Shown here: piece after piece, positions 55,129 through 64,000 of the stretch | How positions within the stretch are numbered: position 1 is the first letter of the stretch | Layout of the letters: the number at the start of each line of letters is the position of its first letter | NCBI GenBank assembly: GCA_015501075.1 | Contig: JADNYJ010000020.1 | Span: 124,001 to 188,000, forward strand | Length of the DNA stretch: 64,000 nt | Source: Gymnopilus junonius | Taxonomy: Eukaryota > Basidiomycota > Agaricomycetes > Agaricales > Galerinaceae | Reading direction: 5' to 3' | Notes under the pieces: generated by a model | The model's database searches: none | The model's input: the letters and a program-made list of their open reading frames with translations, nothing else | What the model was told of the DNA's origin: nothing | Made by a program: the position numbers and the translations under genes

Positions 55129-56735
55129 TCAATCGTCTTCCATTAACTCCGCTAGTTCACGTTCTTCTTCCTCGGTAAGCTCGGAGTGCGATACCGCCGT
55201 GAACTTGGGCTCAGGCGCTGGTTCGCTCTTCAATGGCGGCTGGGGAGGCTTCAGTAAATCTAAAAGGGCGTGAGTTAGCATCAAGTGATAGATAGCTTTA
55301 CATCATGACAGACCAGTGAGCTTCCACTTGCGAATGTCTGGTCCAGACTTGTTGTCACGATCCATGGCTCAATGTAAGTCTTTCCATCCTCTTTCGTCGT
55401 CTTCCGCTTCCATAATTTAATGACAGTAATGTCGTGCGAGTGGGCGTCGATTTCAGTGAGGAGCTCGGGCTGATCGAGCTCAGAGACATCATATGTTCTC
55501 AGTATATCGCCAGCGGCTGTTATGAGGTAAGGTTCGCCGAGGTCTGTCAAAGACAGAGGCAAATTGCGCGTACTGCCACAGGATGATTCAGTGGGCAGAA
55601 AGCTTTGAACCCTTGGTAGTCGAATCAGCCGGTTTTGTATGGCAATGTGCGAACAGTCTCGTCGGCAGAGGCTAAAAGGTGGTGAGCTCTCTCTCGTATT
55701 TTTATATGTTAGTTCAATAAATTCACCAGTCCATAGCTGACCATCCCCGTATCTGAGCTCGTTTATCCTCGTCCTGTGGTGGGTTATTGTCTCTTTTACC
55801 GTGGCGATCCACCTTGGAGGTACTCTAGTATCCTTCTGTAAGTTCCAGACCTTCACAACACCCATTGTATCACCCGTGAAAAGAATAGCTGAAGTATCTG
55901 AAGTAGCTTCTCCATCTAAGCACTCTACGGGTCTTGTATGGGAGGAAATCGATCCAATGCTTTTCAAAGGTTCCGGATTTTCGGGTTGAGAGAGATCCCT
56001 ATGCAGCCGTTCATTTTCTTTCAGGTGGGAAACTGTCGTACGAAATCAAAACGGACCAAAATCTCACTACCTTGTCCGAGCTTCCGGAAATCAAGAGTCG
56101 AAGGGTGGGGAAAACGTGAAAGCATTTGACGAAATCGGCATGAGCCTTGGGGGTACATGAGATCTGCTGCTTTGTCTGGGAGGTCGAGTTAGTTTAGCAA
56201 TCGCTCTGTAAGCCCGTGTAAAGGCATACGACTGTGTCCCATAGCCTGATGGACTAGATAGTGGATTTAGCACGACTCCCAAGGATCAATTGAATTGGAA
56301 ACGAAATACATTGTCCCAAGAACCAGTAATTAAGATTTCTTGATCTCCAGAACCTACGATCCTATCACAGAAAGCAAGGCTGGTTACGGGACCGGTATGG
56401 CCTTTGTAAAATTGTAACGTTTTTCCTGACTGGAAAAAACACGTCGGATTATCTGCAAAAGAATTAGAACATAAGAGACCATGAAACATACCTCCAGGTC
56501 GAGTTTTCGTATCCTCGACGTGTTTTCAGCGATCCATGCATATCCGTCCTTGATTTCGAGGGCTAGTGCCTTTCCAGAGAGTTCCAAGGGTTCACCAAGG
56601 GTCTTAAGCCGTTCGGCTTTCTCTTTCCTCGCCTGCGATCCGTGAGTCCACAAAGATATCAAACGAGAAGCCAACTCCTGGCACCTGTTCGATGACGAGC
56701 TGTGCTTCGGCGACAAGGAAGTTATCGGTGCTCAT
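55129..56735 (-). CDS. WD40-repeat protein, conserved hypothetical
   Basis: Beta-propeller protein. Start at 56735 (MSTDNFLVAEAQLVIEQVPG), then GVGFSFDIFVDSRIAGEERE and a WIAENTSRIRKLDLE blade; further blades: LQFYKGHTGPVTSLAFCDR, HADFVKCFHVFPTLRLLISG, SSDK/VVRFWDLS, SISSHTRPVECLDGEATSDT, GDTMGVVKVWNLQKDTR and DAHSHDITVIKLWKRKT. The C-terminal tail is Pro-rich and then acidic (ELTEEEERELAELMEDD) with the stop at 55129-55131. About seven introns. A complete pogo-like transposon lies 45 bp upstream of the start codon, so the native promoter is displaced by 2.7 kb. Confidence 0.82.
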
Positions 56736-56781
56736 GGTGAGTGAGTTGACAAGACGTGCCAAAAATAGAGAAGGATATATA

Positions 56782-59463
56782 CAGTCGGCACCCTCATAAC
56801 CCATGACCGTGATAACCCATAACCCCATAAAACCCATACTTTTTTTGGTCCACTGACTCGGTGGACAGGGATTTTTGTCCAAAACCCCATAAGTCCGCCA
56901 TAACCCATAACCCATAGACCTTTCGGACAAAAACCCATAAGTTTTGGGTCAAATTTGAGCCCGCCCCCTATTATATCCTATGATATGTAGTCAAGCAATA
57001 TATTGGTTTGATGCGCTGTAGTGTGATGCGCAGTGACCGTTGCTCAGGAGCTCGAAATTGACTGAAAATAATAAATTTTCTTGATTTCTTCTATGCTATG
57101 GCTCCAGGACCTCTCGAAGTACTGAAGAGAGGTCTTGCTAAATTCTCAAAGTCAATCAAGGATCGCAAAGATGCTCTCACTACAAAACTACAAAGGAAGG
57201 AAACTATCTCCTCAGCTGATGAACATTGGTTGGACCAAGAAGCAAACACAATTGATGAGCAATGTATCATCGATAAGCTTGATGAAGCCTCAGATTATGA
57301 AAGAGGGCTTGCAAAGCTCGATGATGCTGGCAAGGCAATTGTGAAGAAACTGAAAGAATGGGCAGGAGAGTTAAAAGAGGCTAAAGGTCTGGGGAACAAG
57401 CGGAAACGTGTGTACTCAAGTTGCATGCCAACAGTGCGCTGCTGACATTTAAGCTTTGAAGGTTCCGAGTTTGAGAAGCAAGCTAGGGAGCCTACAAAGA
57501 AGCCAATTAAGCCTGATGCTGACCCTGTCTTCACGAAGAAGGAGAATGCCACTCTAGCTCAACGAATTGAAATTCTTGACTGGCACCACAAGAATGGCAG
57601 AAAGCAGGCCAAAACTGCTGCACATTTTGACCCCATCTATCCGAACCTCAGAATCAAGCAGCCACTAGTTTCTTCCTGGCTTAAGGAGGAGTCCAAATGG
57701 CGTGAGCAATGGGAGCAGTCAAGCCGAGATAGGCATCGTGCAGCAAAGCGTGTCCATCAAATTGAGCACCCCGAAGTGTCAGAGATGATGGAACTCTGGC
57801 TTTCAAAGGCAATGGCAGATGGAATTTTGCTCACCGGGGAGGTTATTCGTCAAAAATGGATTGCATTTGCTAAGCTAGTTGGAGTCCCAGAAGACGATTG
57901 GTTGAAGTTGAGTAATGGATGGTTGGGACGCTTCAAGGACTGGAATGGTTTAAAGGCAATGAAGAGGCATGGAGAGGCGGCATCAGCGCAGGCCGACACA
58001 GTGGAAAAGGAGAGAAAAAGGGTTCAGGAGCTGATTAACAAGTACGGTTACAGGCTTCGCGACATCTTTAACATGGATGAAACTGGCCTTTTTTATGGGT
58101 ATGCATCCATCTTTTATTGGCTTGCTATATGCTGATGTGATACAATATGCAGGATGGCACCAGATAGAGGTCTGTCCGACCACAAACATTCTGGAGTGAA
58201 AGGGAAAAAGGTCAGATTAACATATGCATTTACGACGAATGCCGATGGATCTGAGAAGCTTCCACCTTTCATTATTGGAAAGGCCGCACGTCCAAGAGCT
58301 TTCAATAAAAAATCTGGCGAGCAACTAGGATTTTATTACCGAAACAATGCAAAAGCATGGATGACATCTCACCTTTACCAAGAATGGATTCGGGCATGGG
58401 ACCACCAGCTTCAGCAAAAGGGACGTAAAATTCTTTTACTTCAGGACAACTTCTCCGGCCATATTGTTCCTGATGGCCTTCGGAATATTTGTGTCGAAAA
58501 CTTTGAGCCGAACCTCACAGCTCACGTCCAGCCTAAAGACCAAGGTATAATTCGCTGCTTCAAAGCCCATTACCGAGCACGATTTATTCAACGAGCCGTG
58601 GATCGCTATGACGAGGGAGTGACACCTGCAGATATCTATGATATCAACCAGCTTCAAGCGATGCGCCTTGCTGACCTAGCCTGGCAGGATGTCGATGTGA
58701 CGACCATCCGAAATTGCTGGCACAAAGCAGGTATCCTACCTGACATCGATGAAACTTTGGACTCCCCCATCCAGCCTTCACTCCCAGTCTCTGCTCTCAT
58801 CAACCGACCCGAGTCCTCCAATTCTGAAATCCCATCCATCGTCGAAGCCGAGAAACAAGTTGAGCTGGCACTTGATATATTGGAACAAACAGGAGCACTC
58901 CAGAAGTCAAACCGGATGAGTATCGACTCTCTTCTCAATCCGTCCGGGAGTATCAGGTTTTGACAGAAACGTCGGATGAAGAAATTTTCCAGGCCGTCAT
59001 GGATGCAGTTCACGCGCGTGAGAACATAGAGATTAATGGCGGTGACGATGTTGATGAAGATATCCCTGTCGAACCGCGACCTGCTCGTCATGATGTTCTT
59101 AAGGCTTCCTCAACAATCAGTAGGTACTTGGAGGATTGGAATGACCCCATTGCTCGCAAAATGGAAGCAATTCTGGGATCTTTTAACAGGCAGCTTCATC
59201 TTGATGAAGTCAATTCCTTGAAGCCTACTGTTTTGACTGACTATTTTAAAAGGGCATAGTTTGTTAATTTATATTCAGCTACATTAAAGATTACTGGTTG
59301 CTTTCTTAACGTAACACACAAGCTACGAATATTCTACTATTATTTTCGATTTTTTCGCCATTTATAAATGCTATTTTTAGTTTCCCTCCCAAACCCCATA
59401 ACCTCCGAAAACCCATACTTTCGGCCATCCACCGAAGGGTATGGGTTATGAGGGTGCCGACTG
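56782..59463 (+). mobile_element. Complete pogo-like (Tc1/mariner superfamily) DNA transposon
   Basis: 2682-bp element flanked by TA dinucleotides at 56780-56781 and 59464-59465. Terminal inverted repeats are perfect over at least 23 bp (56782-56804 against 59441-59463), beginning CAGTCGGCACCCTCATAA. Subterminal regions carry several ACCCATA-like direct repeats, probable transposase sites. It holds one transposase gene with CENP-B/Tc5-type DNA-binding helices and a DDE_1 endonuclease. Intact ends, TSD and a nearly open transposase indicate a young, possibly active copy. Confidence 0.93.
57098..59259 (+). CDS. Pogo-type transposase (HTH_Tnp_Tc5 / DDE_1)
   Basis: Cut-and-paste transposase. Exon 1 57098-57411 is a charged N-terminal helix region; intron 57412-57453; exon 2 to 58098 holds a first HTH (RIEILDWHHKNGRKQAKTAA) and a CENP-B-like Tc5 HTH (VIRQKWIAFAKLVGVPEDDW, NGWLGRFKDWNGLK). 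Intron 58099-58152. The DDE domain has FNMDETGLFYG (first Asp), LLLQDNFSGH (second Asp) and VQPKDQGIIRCFKAHYR (third Asp, about 30 residues on), giving the D,D,D triad of pogo/Tigger enzymes. The C-terminal tail (ISRYLEDWNDPIARK) reaches the stop at 59257-59259. One base is missing near 58940 (CC run), splitting the last 100 residues; a sequence error is likely. Confidence 0.92.
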
Positions 59464-59465
59464 TA

Positions 59466-60073
59466 CCAGGGTCTGCCGTCGAAACCGGAACGGCTGGCAC
59501 CCCTGAACGAGCAAACAGTAGTTAAATCACAAGGCAAAATGATAAATTATTTGGAGGTGCCCTGCGATGACAAGGACAAAAAATCTGCTCTAGAAAGGAA
59601 TGATATCCATGTAGGGACTTTGTAGGTAATAGGAATACATGAGCTAAGCGAACAGCGACCTTAGAAACAGAATATAGGGATATCAATGAGGCTACATCAG
59701 AAGAAGAGGAGCATTAAGAACAAGACTGAAAACACGAAGTACCAAAACAGAAAGGTATGTACACTGTCGAGACGGTAGGATCAGGAGTAACACAGTAAAT
59801 GATGGGGTCAGAAAAGATACAACGGGGGATCAGATGCGACGTCAGAAATTGTGTCGATATTAGAGTAAGTGAGGAAGGCGGTGCTGGTGATACAACTCTG
59901 GGGGATATAGATCGATGCCCCAAAAGAGCAGATTAAAATCCAGAAGATATAGAATGGCAAGTAGGGCAGAATTTGAAAGTCGAAGGAATGATTGGTGCCG
60001 GATTCATGGTGGTAAGTCCGAACGAAAGAAAAACCAAAGAAAGAGTGTGAGGGTTACAGTGTTGCTCTAAGAC
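59466..60073. other. Spacer between transposon and PKA gene
   Basis: Original upstream region of the WD40 gene and 3' flank of the PKA gene. No ORF or repeat that I can support. Confidence 0.4.
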
Positions 60074-61493
60074 CTAAAACTCGAGAAATTGGTATGCAAC
60101 GGGATCGAAACGTTGCTCAAAAGTAGAATCACGTTCTTGACCAGTCAGGCCTGGTATCTCCTCGGGAGGAGGTAGAGGGAGGTGTAAGAAATGCCTAGTA
60201 TCATCAACGGAGGAGGTCCGAGGTATAATCGGAGCCTGGAAAAAAGGAATTAGATTTTAGTCAAAAAAAAAGCTGGAAAAAGGGCTTACATTAATCTCTC
60301 GACGTTCAAGGGCATCCCAATCTACACCTCTGAACCATGGATGATCGAGGACATCCTGGGGCCCACCTATCATATTGCCTAGACGTTTGGTGCGATCTGG
60401 AATGAGAAAAGCTTTGATGAGATCGCGGGATAGTTTGTCCATGCTTCTGGGCCAGTGGATGTGACCATTGAGGATCTTTTCGTAAATTCCATAGGGAGAC
60501 TCATCGAAGAAGGGCGGGTACCCAACCAGCATCTCGTAGCATAGCACACCGCAGGCCCACCAGTCAGCAGCTTTGCCGTGACCATCAGATTGAATAATTT
60601 CTGGAGCCAAATACTCTGGGGTGCCGCATAGGGTCCAGGTACGGTCGTCAACGATTTTAGCGAAACCAAAGTCGGTGAGTCGCAGGTAACCACGTGAGTC
60701 CAAGAGGAGATTTTCAGGCTTGAGATCACGGTAAATTATATTGAAAGAATGGAGGTACTTGAGAGCAAGAATAATAGTGGCGAGATAAAATCGGGTGACG
60801 TCCGGAGTGAAGCGCTGGGCTCGACGGAGATGTGTAAAGAGCTCACCACCAGGGACATAGGACATGAGCATGTACACGTTGAGGCTGTCCTGAAAGGTAG
60901 CAAAGAGGTCTACGACGAAAGGGTGGTGTACACGAGAGAGGATGTATCGCTCTGCGTTGACGTGCTCTACTTGGCGGAGACGGACGATCTCTGTTTTGCG
61001 GAGAATTTTCATAGCAAAATAGCTCTGAGTGCCAGACTGAGAGCTGGAACCTACGTGGCGAACGAGGAGGACCTTGCCAAAAGTACCGGTGCCTCAAAAA
61101 AAGAGTGAGAAAAGAAGAAGAGGGAAGTGAAAAAAGAAAAGGTATACCGAGAGTTCCGCGCACCTCGAAATCAGAAAGCTTGATCCCGGAACGCTGGAGA
61201 TGGACCATTTCGTCTTCCAAAAGACGCTGGGGCCTGGTTGGGGACGACTCATCCTCGACTGTGTCGGTGTCGACATCCATGAGGTCTGTGGTGGAGATGT
61301 GAGGGACGACGGGCTGGGAGTCCGGTGTGTGATGGTCGGAGACTTGCTGAGAATGGTCTGGGAGACATTGGGAACTTTGAGCAGGAGACAGAGGGGGGGT
61401 GAGGGGAGCATCTGTGCCGACGATGCGGGGGTCCTGGAAGCGGTCAGAGGGGAGAGAAAGAGAGCGGGCAAGTAACAGAGGGGGAGAAGGCAT
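60074..61493 (-). CDS. PKA1: cAMP-dependent protein kinase catalytic subunit
   Basis: AGC-family Ser/Thr kinase. N-terminal 110 residues from 61493 are Pro/Ser-rich and disordered. Then SGIKLSDFEVRGTLG and, after an intron with a TTTTTTTGAG acceptor, the Gly loop GTGTFGKVLLVRH, AMKILRK (Lys), HVNAERYILSRVHHPFVVDL, YMLMSYVPGGELFTHLRR, IIYRDLKPENLLLD, LTDFGFAKIVDDRTWTLCGT (activation loop) and PEYLAPEIIQ. The C-terminal tail is VDWDALERREIN, an intron, and a hydrophobic-motif end FEQRFDPVAYQFLEF with the stop at 60074-60076. All catalytic residues present. In fungi it relays cAMP signals for growth, mating and nutrient response. Confidence 0.94.
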
Positions 61494-61608
61494 AAGAGGA
61501 TAATTAGAGTGGCCCTTGCCAAAGGACTTAAGAGAGTGGTGTCACATGTCACATCACTCCGTTGTCACATCCGTCTCATAGTGATCGATTGACAGAAATC
61601 AAATCAAA

Positions 61609-62706
61609 TCAGATTCCAAACACAAACGATGCCAGGCCGTACAAATCCAGAATTGTCCTCACTCTTCCCCCTTCCCCAGCACCAGCTGCTACATACAACG
61701 GCACAAAATGGTCCTCACGCGGGTGCGATGCCCGGAATCCCCGGTGTCCAATCAGCGCTATCATCTTCGCCTTTCGCTCCTTCTCAGACTCTGTCCCAAG
61801 CGCTGAGTGGATCGCTCTGTCAAACTCCTTGTGCAGCTCCCCCGCGGTTTCTGGCGTAAACGACGACCAGTCTCTAAGGTTATGAGCCGTCAGGCCTCCT
61901 GAAAGTATCAGGATGCCCTCTTCCCTGTCGTCATTTATTTCTGTCACTCCCTAGGCGACTCATCTCTCAACTTGGTTACGCACCGTAGACCTGCTAGCGC
62001 TTTGCCGGCCTCCCAGTTCTTCTCGGGGTCCATGCTCGAGTCGATCGACACTTGCACAATCGGAATGTCAGTGAATTCCTCTCCAAACATGATTCGGAAT
62101 GGCACAAAGACTCCATGGTCCAAACCTGGTCCGAGGAAGCCGCGTCCATCTTCACCACGGCCCTCCTCGACCGTTGTCGTTCTTGCCTTGTACCCTGCCT
62201 TGAATAGAAAGTACCATCATTCTCCACTCGATGAGAGGTTTTTTTTACGGCTGACCTGTTTGTACAACTCGACAATCCGTTGCGCGAGCTTTGAGTCTCC
62301 CTTTGATTTGAACTTGAGTTGGTAGAGCTCAGGCGGAAAACCATAGTAGTCCATCAAGAGCGGGTTCTCGGCGTAATCCGTCACTGACAGTTATGCCTCC
62401 AGAATTAATATCGCATGGCAGCATTTGCCTATGAAAAGCACTTGCCTAGGCGCTCGCCCTTGGTCTCCCAGTGTGCACTGAAGACGACAATGCCTTTGGG
62501 CTTGTACTTTTGTAGCAGCGTCGGGCCAAATTCGGCTAGGAACTGAGCGAGAGGGCCTTTTGACCCTTGGTACGCTGCCATGGGCCCGCCAAATCTTCCA
62601 CCTTCAGGGGCAGCCAGCATAGGAGAGCCATGAGCAAAGAAGAAGGCGGGGATGTTCTCGGGGTGGAAGGGAGAGCCTGTAGAGCTTGGTGCCAGGAGGT
62701 TGACAT
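61609..62706 (-). CDS. DODA-type extradiol dioxygenase (LigB family)
   Basis: Non-heme iron aromatic ring-opening dioxygenase like 4,5-DOPA dioxygenase. Blocks: PFHPENIPAFFFAHGSPML, GPLAQFLAEFGPTLLQKYKP, KGIVVFSAHWETKGERL (His metal ligand), MDYYGFPPELYQLKF, GLDHGVFVPFRIMFGEEF, IPIVQVSID, LILSGGLTAHNLRDW, and the C-terminal LIGHRGFRASHPREDHFVPL with the last His ligands. The stop is at 61609-61611. Three short introns (about 61948-61985, 62200-62256, 62386-62445). The ATG at 62704-62706 is one base out of frame with the conserved start (a missing G would join them). Confidence 0.87.
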
Positions 62707-62965
62707 GGTGTTCAGATATAGCAAAGCTTGTATTCGAGAACGAATAGGAGATAGAATGATTGCTGAAATCAGAGCTAACAACAAGAAGAGAGCGTCAAGG
62801 TGGCGAAGCATACAGTGCAGGCAGGGGGCTTTATATCTTATCTGTTTAAATAGTTTTATTTGCAAGCATCTCCTGCTGACAATTGGATATGACAAATCAG
62901 AATTATGTACTTGGCCTGTACATAATGCGTATGCTGTCATCTGTAGACTGTTACTATCTTGCTCA

Positions 62966-64000
62966 ATGTCAAATCGACCATCTGCTGCAGGCGGTTGGCT
63001 TCAAGGCAAGACTGTTCGCAAAGGCGGCGCCCTTTCTTCCAATTCGCATACACGCTCTTCCACCCCGCAAGTACAGAGCACCTCAACAACCATCTTTGGA
63101 GGTGGTGTCAAGGATGCATCAGGCAGGACTACGGAGTACTTTGTGTGTCTTAACCTGCCATGTTATTCCTAATCGTTTTCTTATCTCGAATCTCAGTCTA
63201 TGGATGATCCAATGTCCTGTTGCAAGGAGTGACAGGTACTTGAACCCCAAGCTTCGCCTTCTCGTCAGTTCTTGCTAACCACAAAATGTTCGTTCTTCGC
63301 ATCGTGGTTGCGTGCTGCGATGCTCACAGTCATACCAGGTGCGAATCTTGCATAGATCGTCTCTTCACTCTAGGTCCAGCCCCATGTCCTATATGCAATA
63401 AAATTCTCCGTAAACTGGCCTTCACACCACAGACATTTGAAGATTTATCAGTCGAGAAGGAAGTCGCGATCCGGAGGCGAATTGCAAAAGAGTACGTCCG
63501 CAAGCCAAAACGCGTCCGTTATTCTGCTTGACTTTATTTTCTAGGTTTAACAAGCGTCGAGACGATTTTCCTGACCTGCGTTCATATAACGATTACCTCG
63601 AAGAAGTCGAAGATATAAGTGCGTCCTTGCTTATAGCATGTGTCTTCATTGTCCTCATATTCTTCACAGCATTCAACCTCATCAATGAGATAAACATACC
63701 CCAGACTGAAGCTCGGATAGCAGCCTATCGTGCCGAGAACGCTGCCCTCATTGAACTCAATATTCAACGCGATGAAGCGTATGCGCAGGCCTTGCGAGAG
63801 CAAGAAGAAGCAGAGCGGCACGAACGAGAATTACGCGCATCTCAGCTACGACGCGAAGAAGAAGAAGAACGGGAAGAACGGGAAAAGGATAAGCGTGAAA
63901 TCATTGACAAGCTTGAGACAAGTGACAAAAGCGCCGCTAAACTTATCGCAAAAAGCAGGGCGAATGCCCTCAAGCGGTCCTCGGCTCGGGCAGCTTCAAA
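62966..64000 (+). CDS. TFB3: TFIIH/CAK assembly factor TFB3 (MAT1), partial at window end
   Basis: RING-finger subunit bridging the CDK-activating kinase to core TFIIH in transcription and repair. The start at 62966 (MSNRPSAAGGWLQGKTVRKG) is Ser/Gly-rich; after an intron (about 63139-63195) comes the RING: SDRYLNPKLRLLVSSC, CESCIDRLFTLGPAPCPIC, and NKILRKLAFTPQTFEDLSVE. The MAT1 helical domain follows (EKEVAIRRRIAKE, FPDLRSYNDYLEEVEDI, FNLINEIN, then a long Arg/Glu helix). The gene continues past 64000. Single-base breaks at 63220-63221, 63226-63227 and 63277-63278 fall in the RING, and without correction the first cysteine pair reads CPVA. Confidence 0.9.

Noticed and set aside
57007..57345. 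Overlapping second frame at the start of the transposase (57135-57344)
   Set aside because: Out-of-frame shadow. The 57098 frame continues through consensus introns into the DNA-binding domains.
62883..63278. Continuous 131-codon frame overlapping the start of TFB3
   Set aside because: It contains part of the RING text only because of the single-base errors. The N-terminal half does not resemble TFB3, while the frame starting at 62966 does.
1..64000. CRISPR array, bacterial operons or phage genes
   Set aside because: Spliced eukaryotic genes throughout. No regularly spaced repeats or prokaryotic signals.

Overview
The window looks like nuclear DNA of a basidiomycete fungus, most likely an Agaricomycete. 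Genes are packed on both strands, usually less than 1 kb apart, and are split by many short GT-AG introns of about 45-70 nt. Gene content fits: a seven-cysteine fungal metallothionein, a Zn(II)2Cys6 regulator, fungal-type EDC4, SYF1, QCR10 and cytochrome c heme lyase, plus Ty3/Gypsy, hAT-type and pogo-type mobile elements. Taxonomy is inferred from gene style and recalled family resemblance, not from a search.

Layout. 1-5751 is a nest of mobile elements on the minus strand: a Gypsy element (A) cut by the window edge lies inside the gag of a second Gypsy element (B), and that gag also carries a 572-bp hAT-type MITE with an exact 8-bp target duplication. 5752-7496 is gene-poor. From 7497 on come: CUE/AlkB/GRF dioxygenase (-), Xaa-Pro aminopeptidase (+), an unidentified gene (-), MFS transporter (+), acyl-CoA synthetase ending in SKL (-), penta-EF-hand protein (-), HAD hydrolase (+), QCR10 (-), NOP16 (+), Zn2Cys6 regulator (+), YPT1 (+), mL49 (+), RS-rich protein (-), SRP receptor alpha (+), a single-pass membrane protein (-), glyoxalase II (+), SFT2 (-), EDC4 (-), metallothionein (+), BET4 (-), SYF1 (+), a conserved hypothetical (-), SSF1 (+), cytochrome c heme lyase (-), nitronate monooxygenase (+), a WD40 protein (-), a complete pogo-like transposon (56782-59463), PKA catalytic subunit (-), LigB/DODA dioxygenase (-) and the start of TFB3 (+).

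Functionally this is mostly housekeeping: ribosome biogenesis (NOP16, SSF1), mRNA processing and decay (SYF1, RS protein, EDC4), secretion (YPT1, SRP receptor, SFT2, and BET4, whose enzyme prenylates Rabs such as YPT1), mitochondria (QCR10, mL49, heme lyase), detoxification (glyoxalase II, metallothionein, nitronate monooxygenase, AlkB) and signalling (PKA). There is no sign of a metabolic gene cluster.

A strong global signal is the number of single-base frame breaks, mostly in 2-5 nt homopolymers, inside otherwise well conserved and often essential genes (SYF1, TFB3, aminopeptidase). I read these as assembly or base-calling errors rather than pseudogenes, so reading frames here should be taken as approximate. 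I did not find a convincing new multi-gene system. The most interesting items are the nested and recent transposons, a small foldback repeat family, and several gene-structure oddities.
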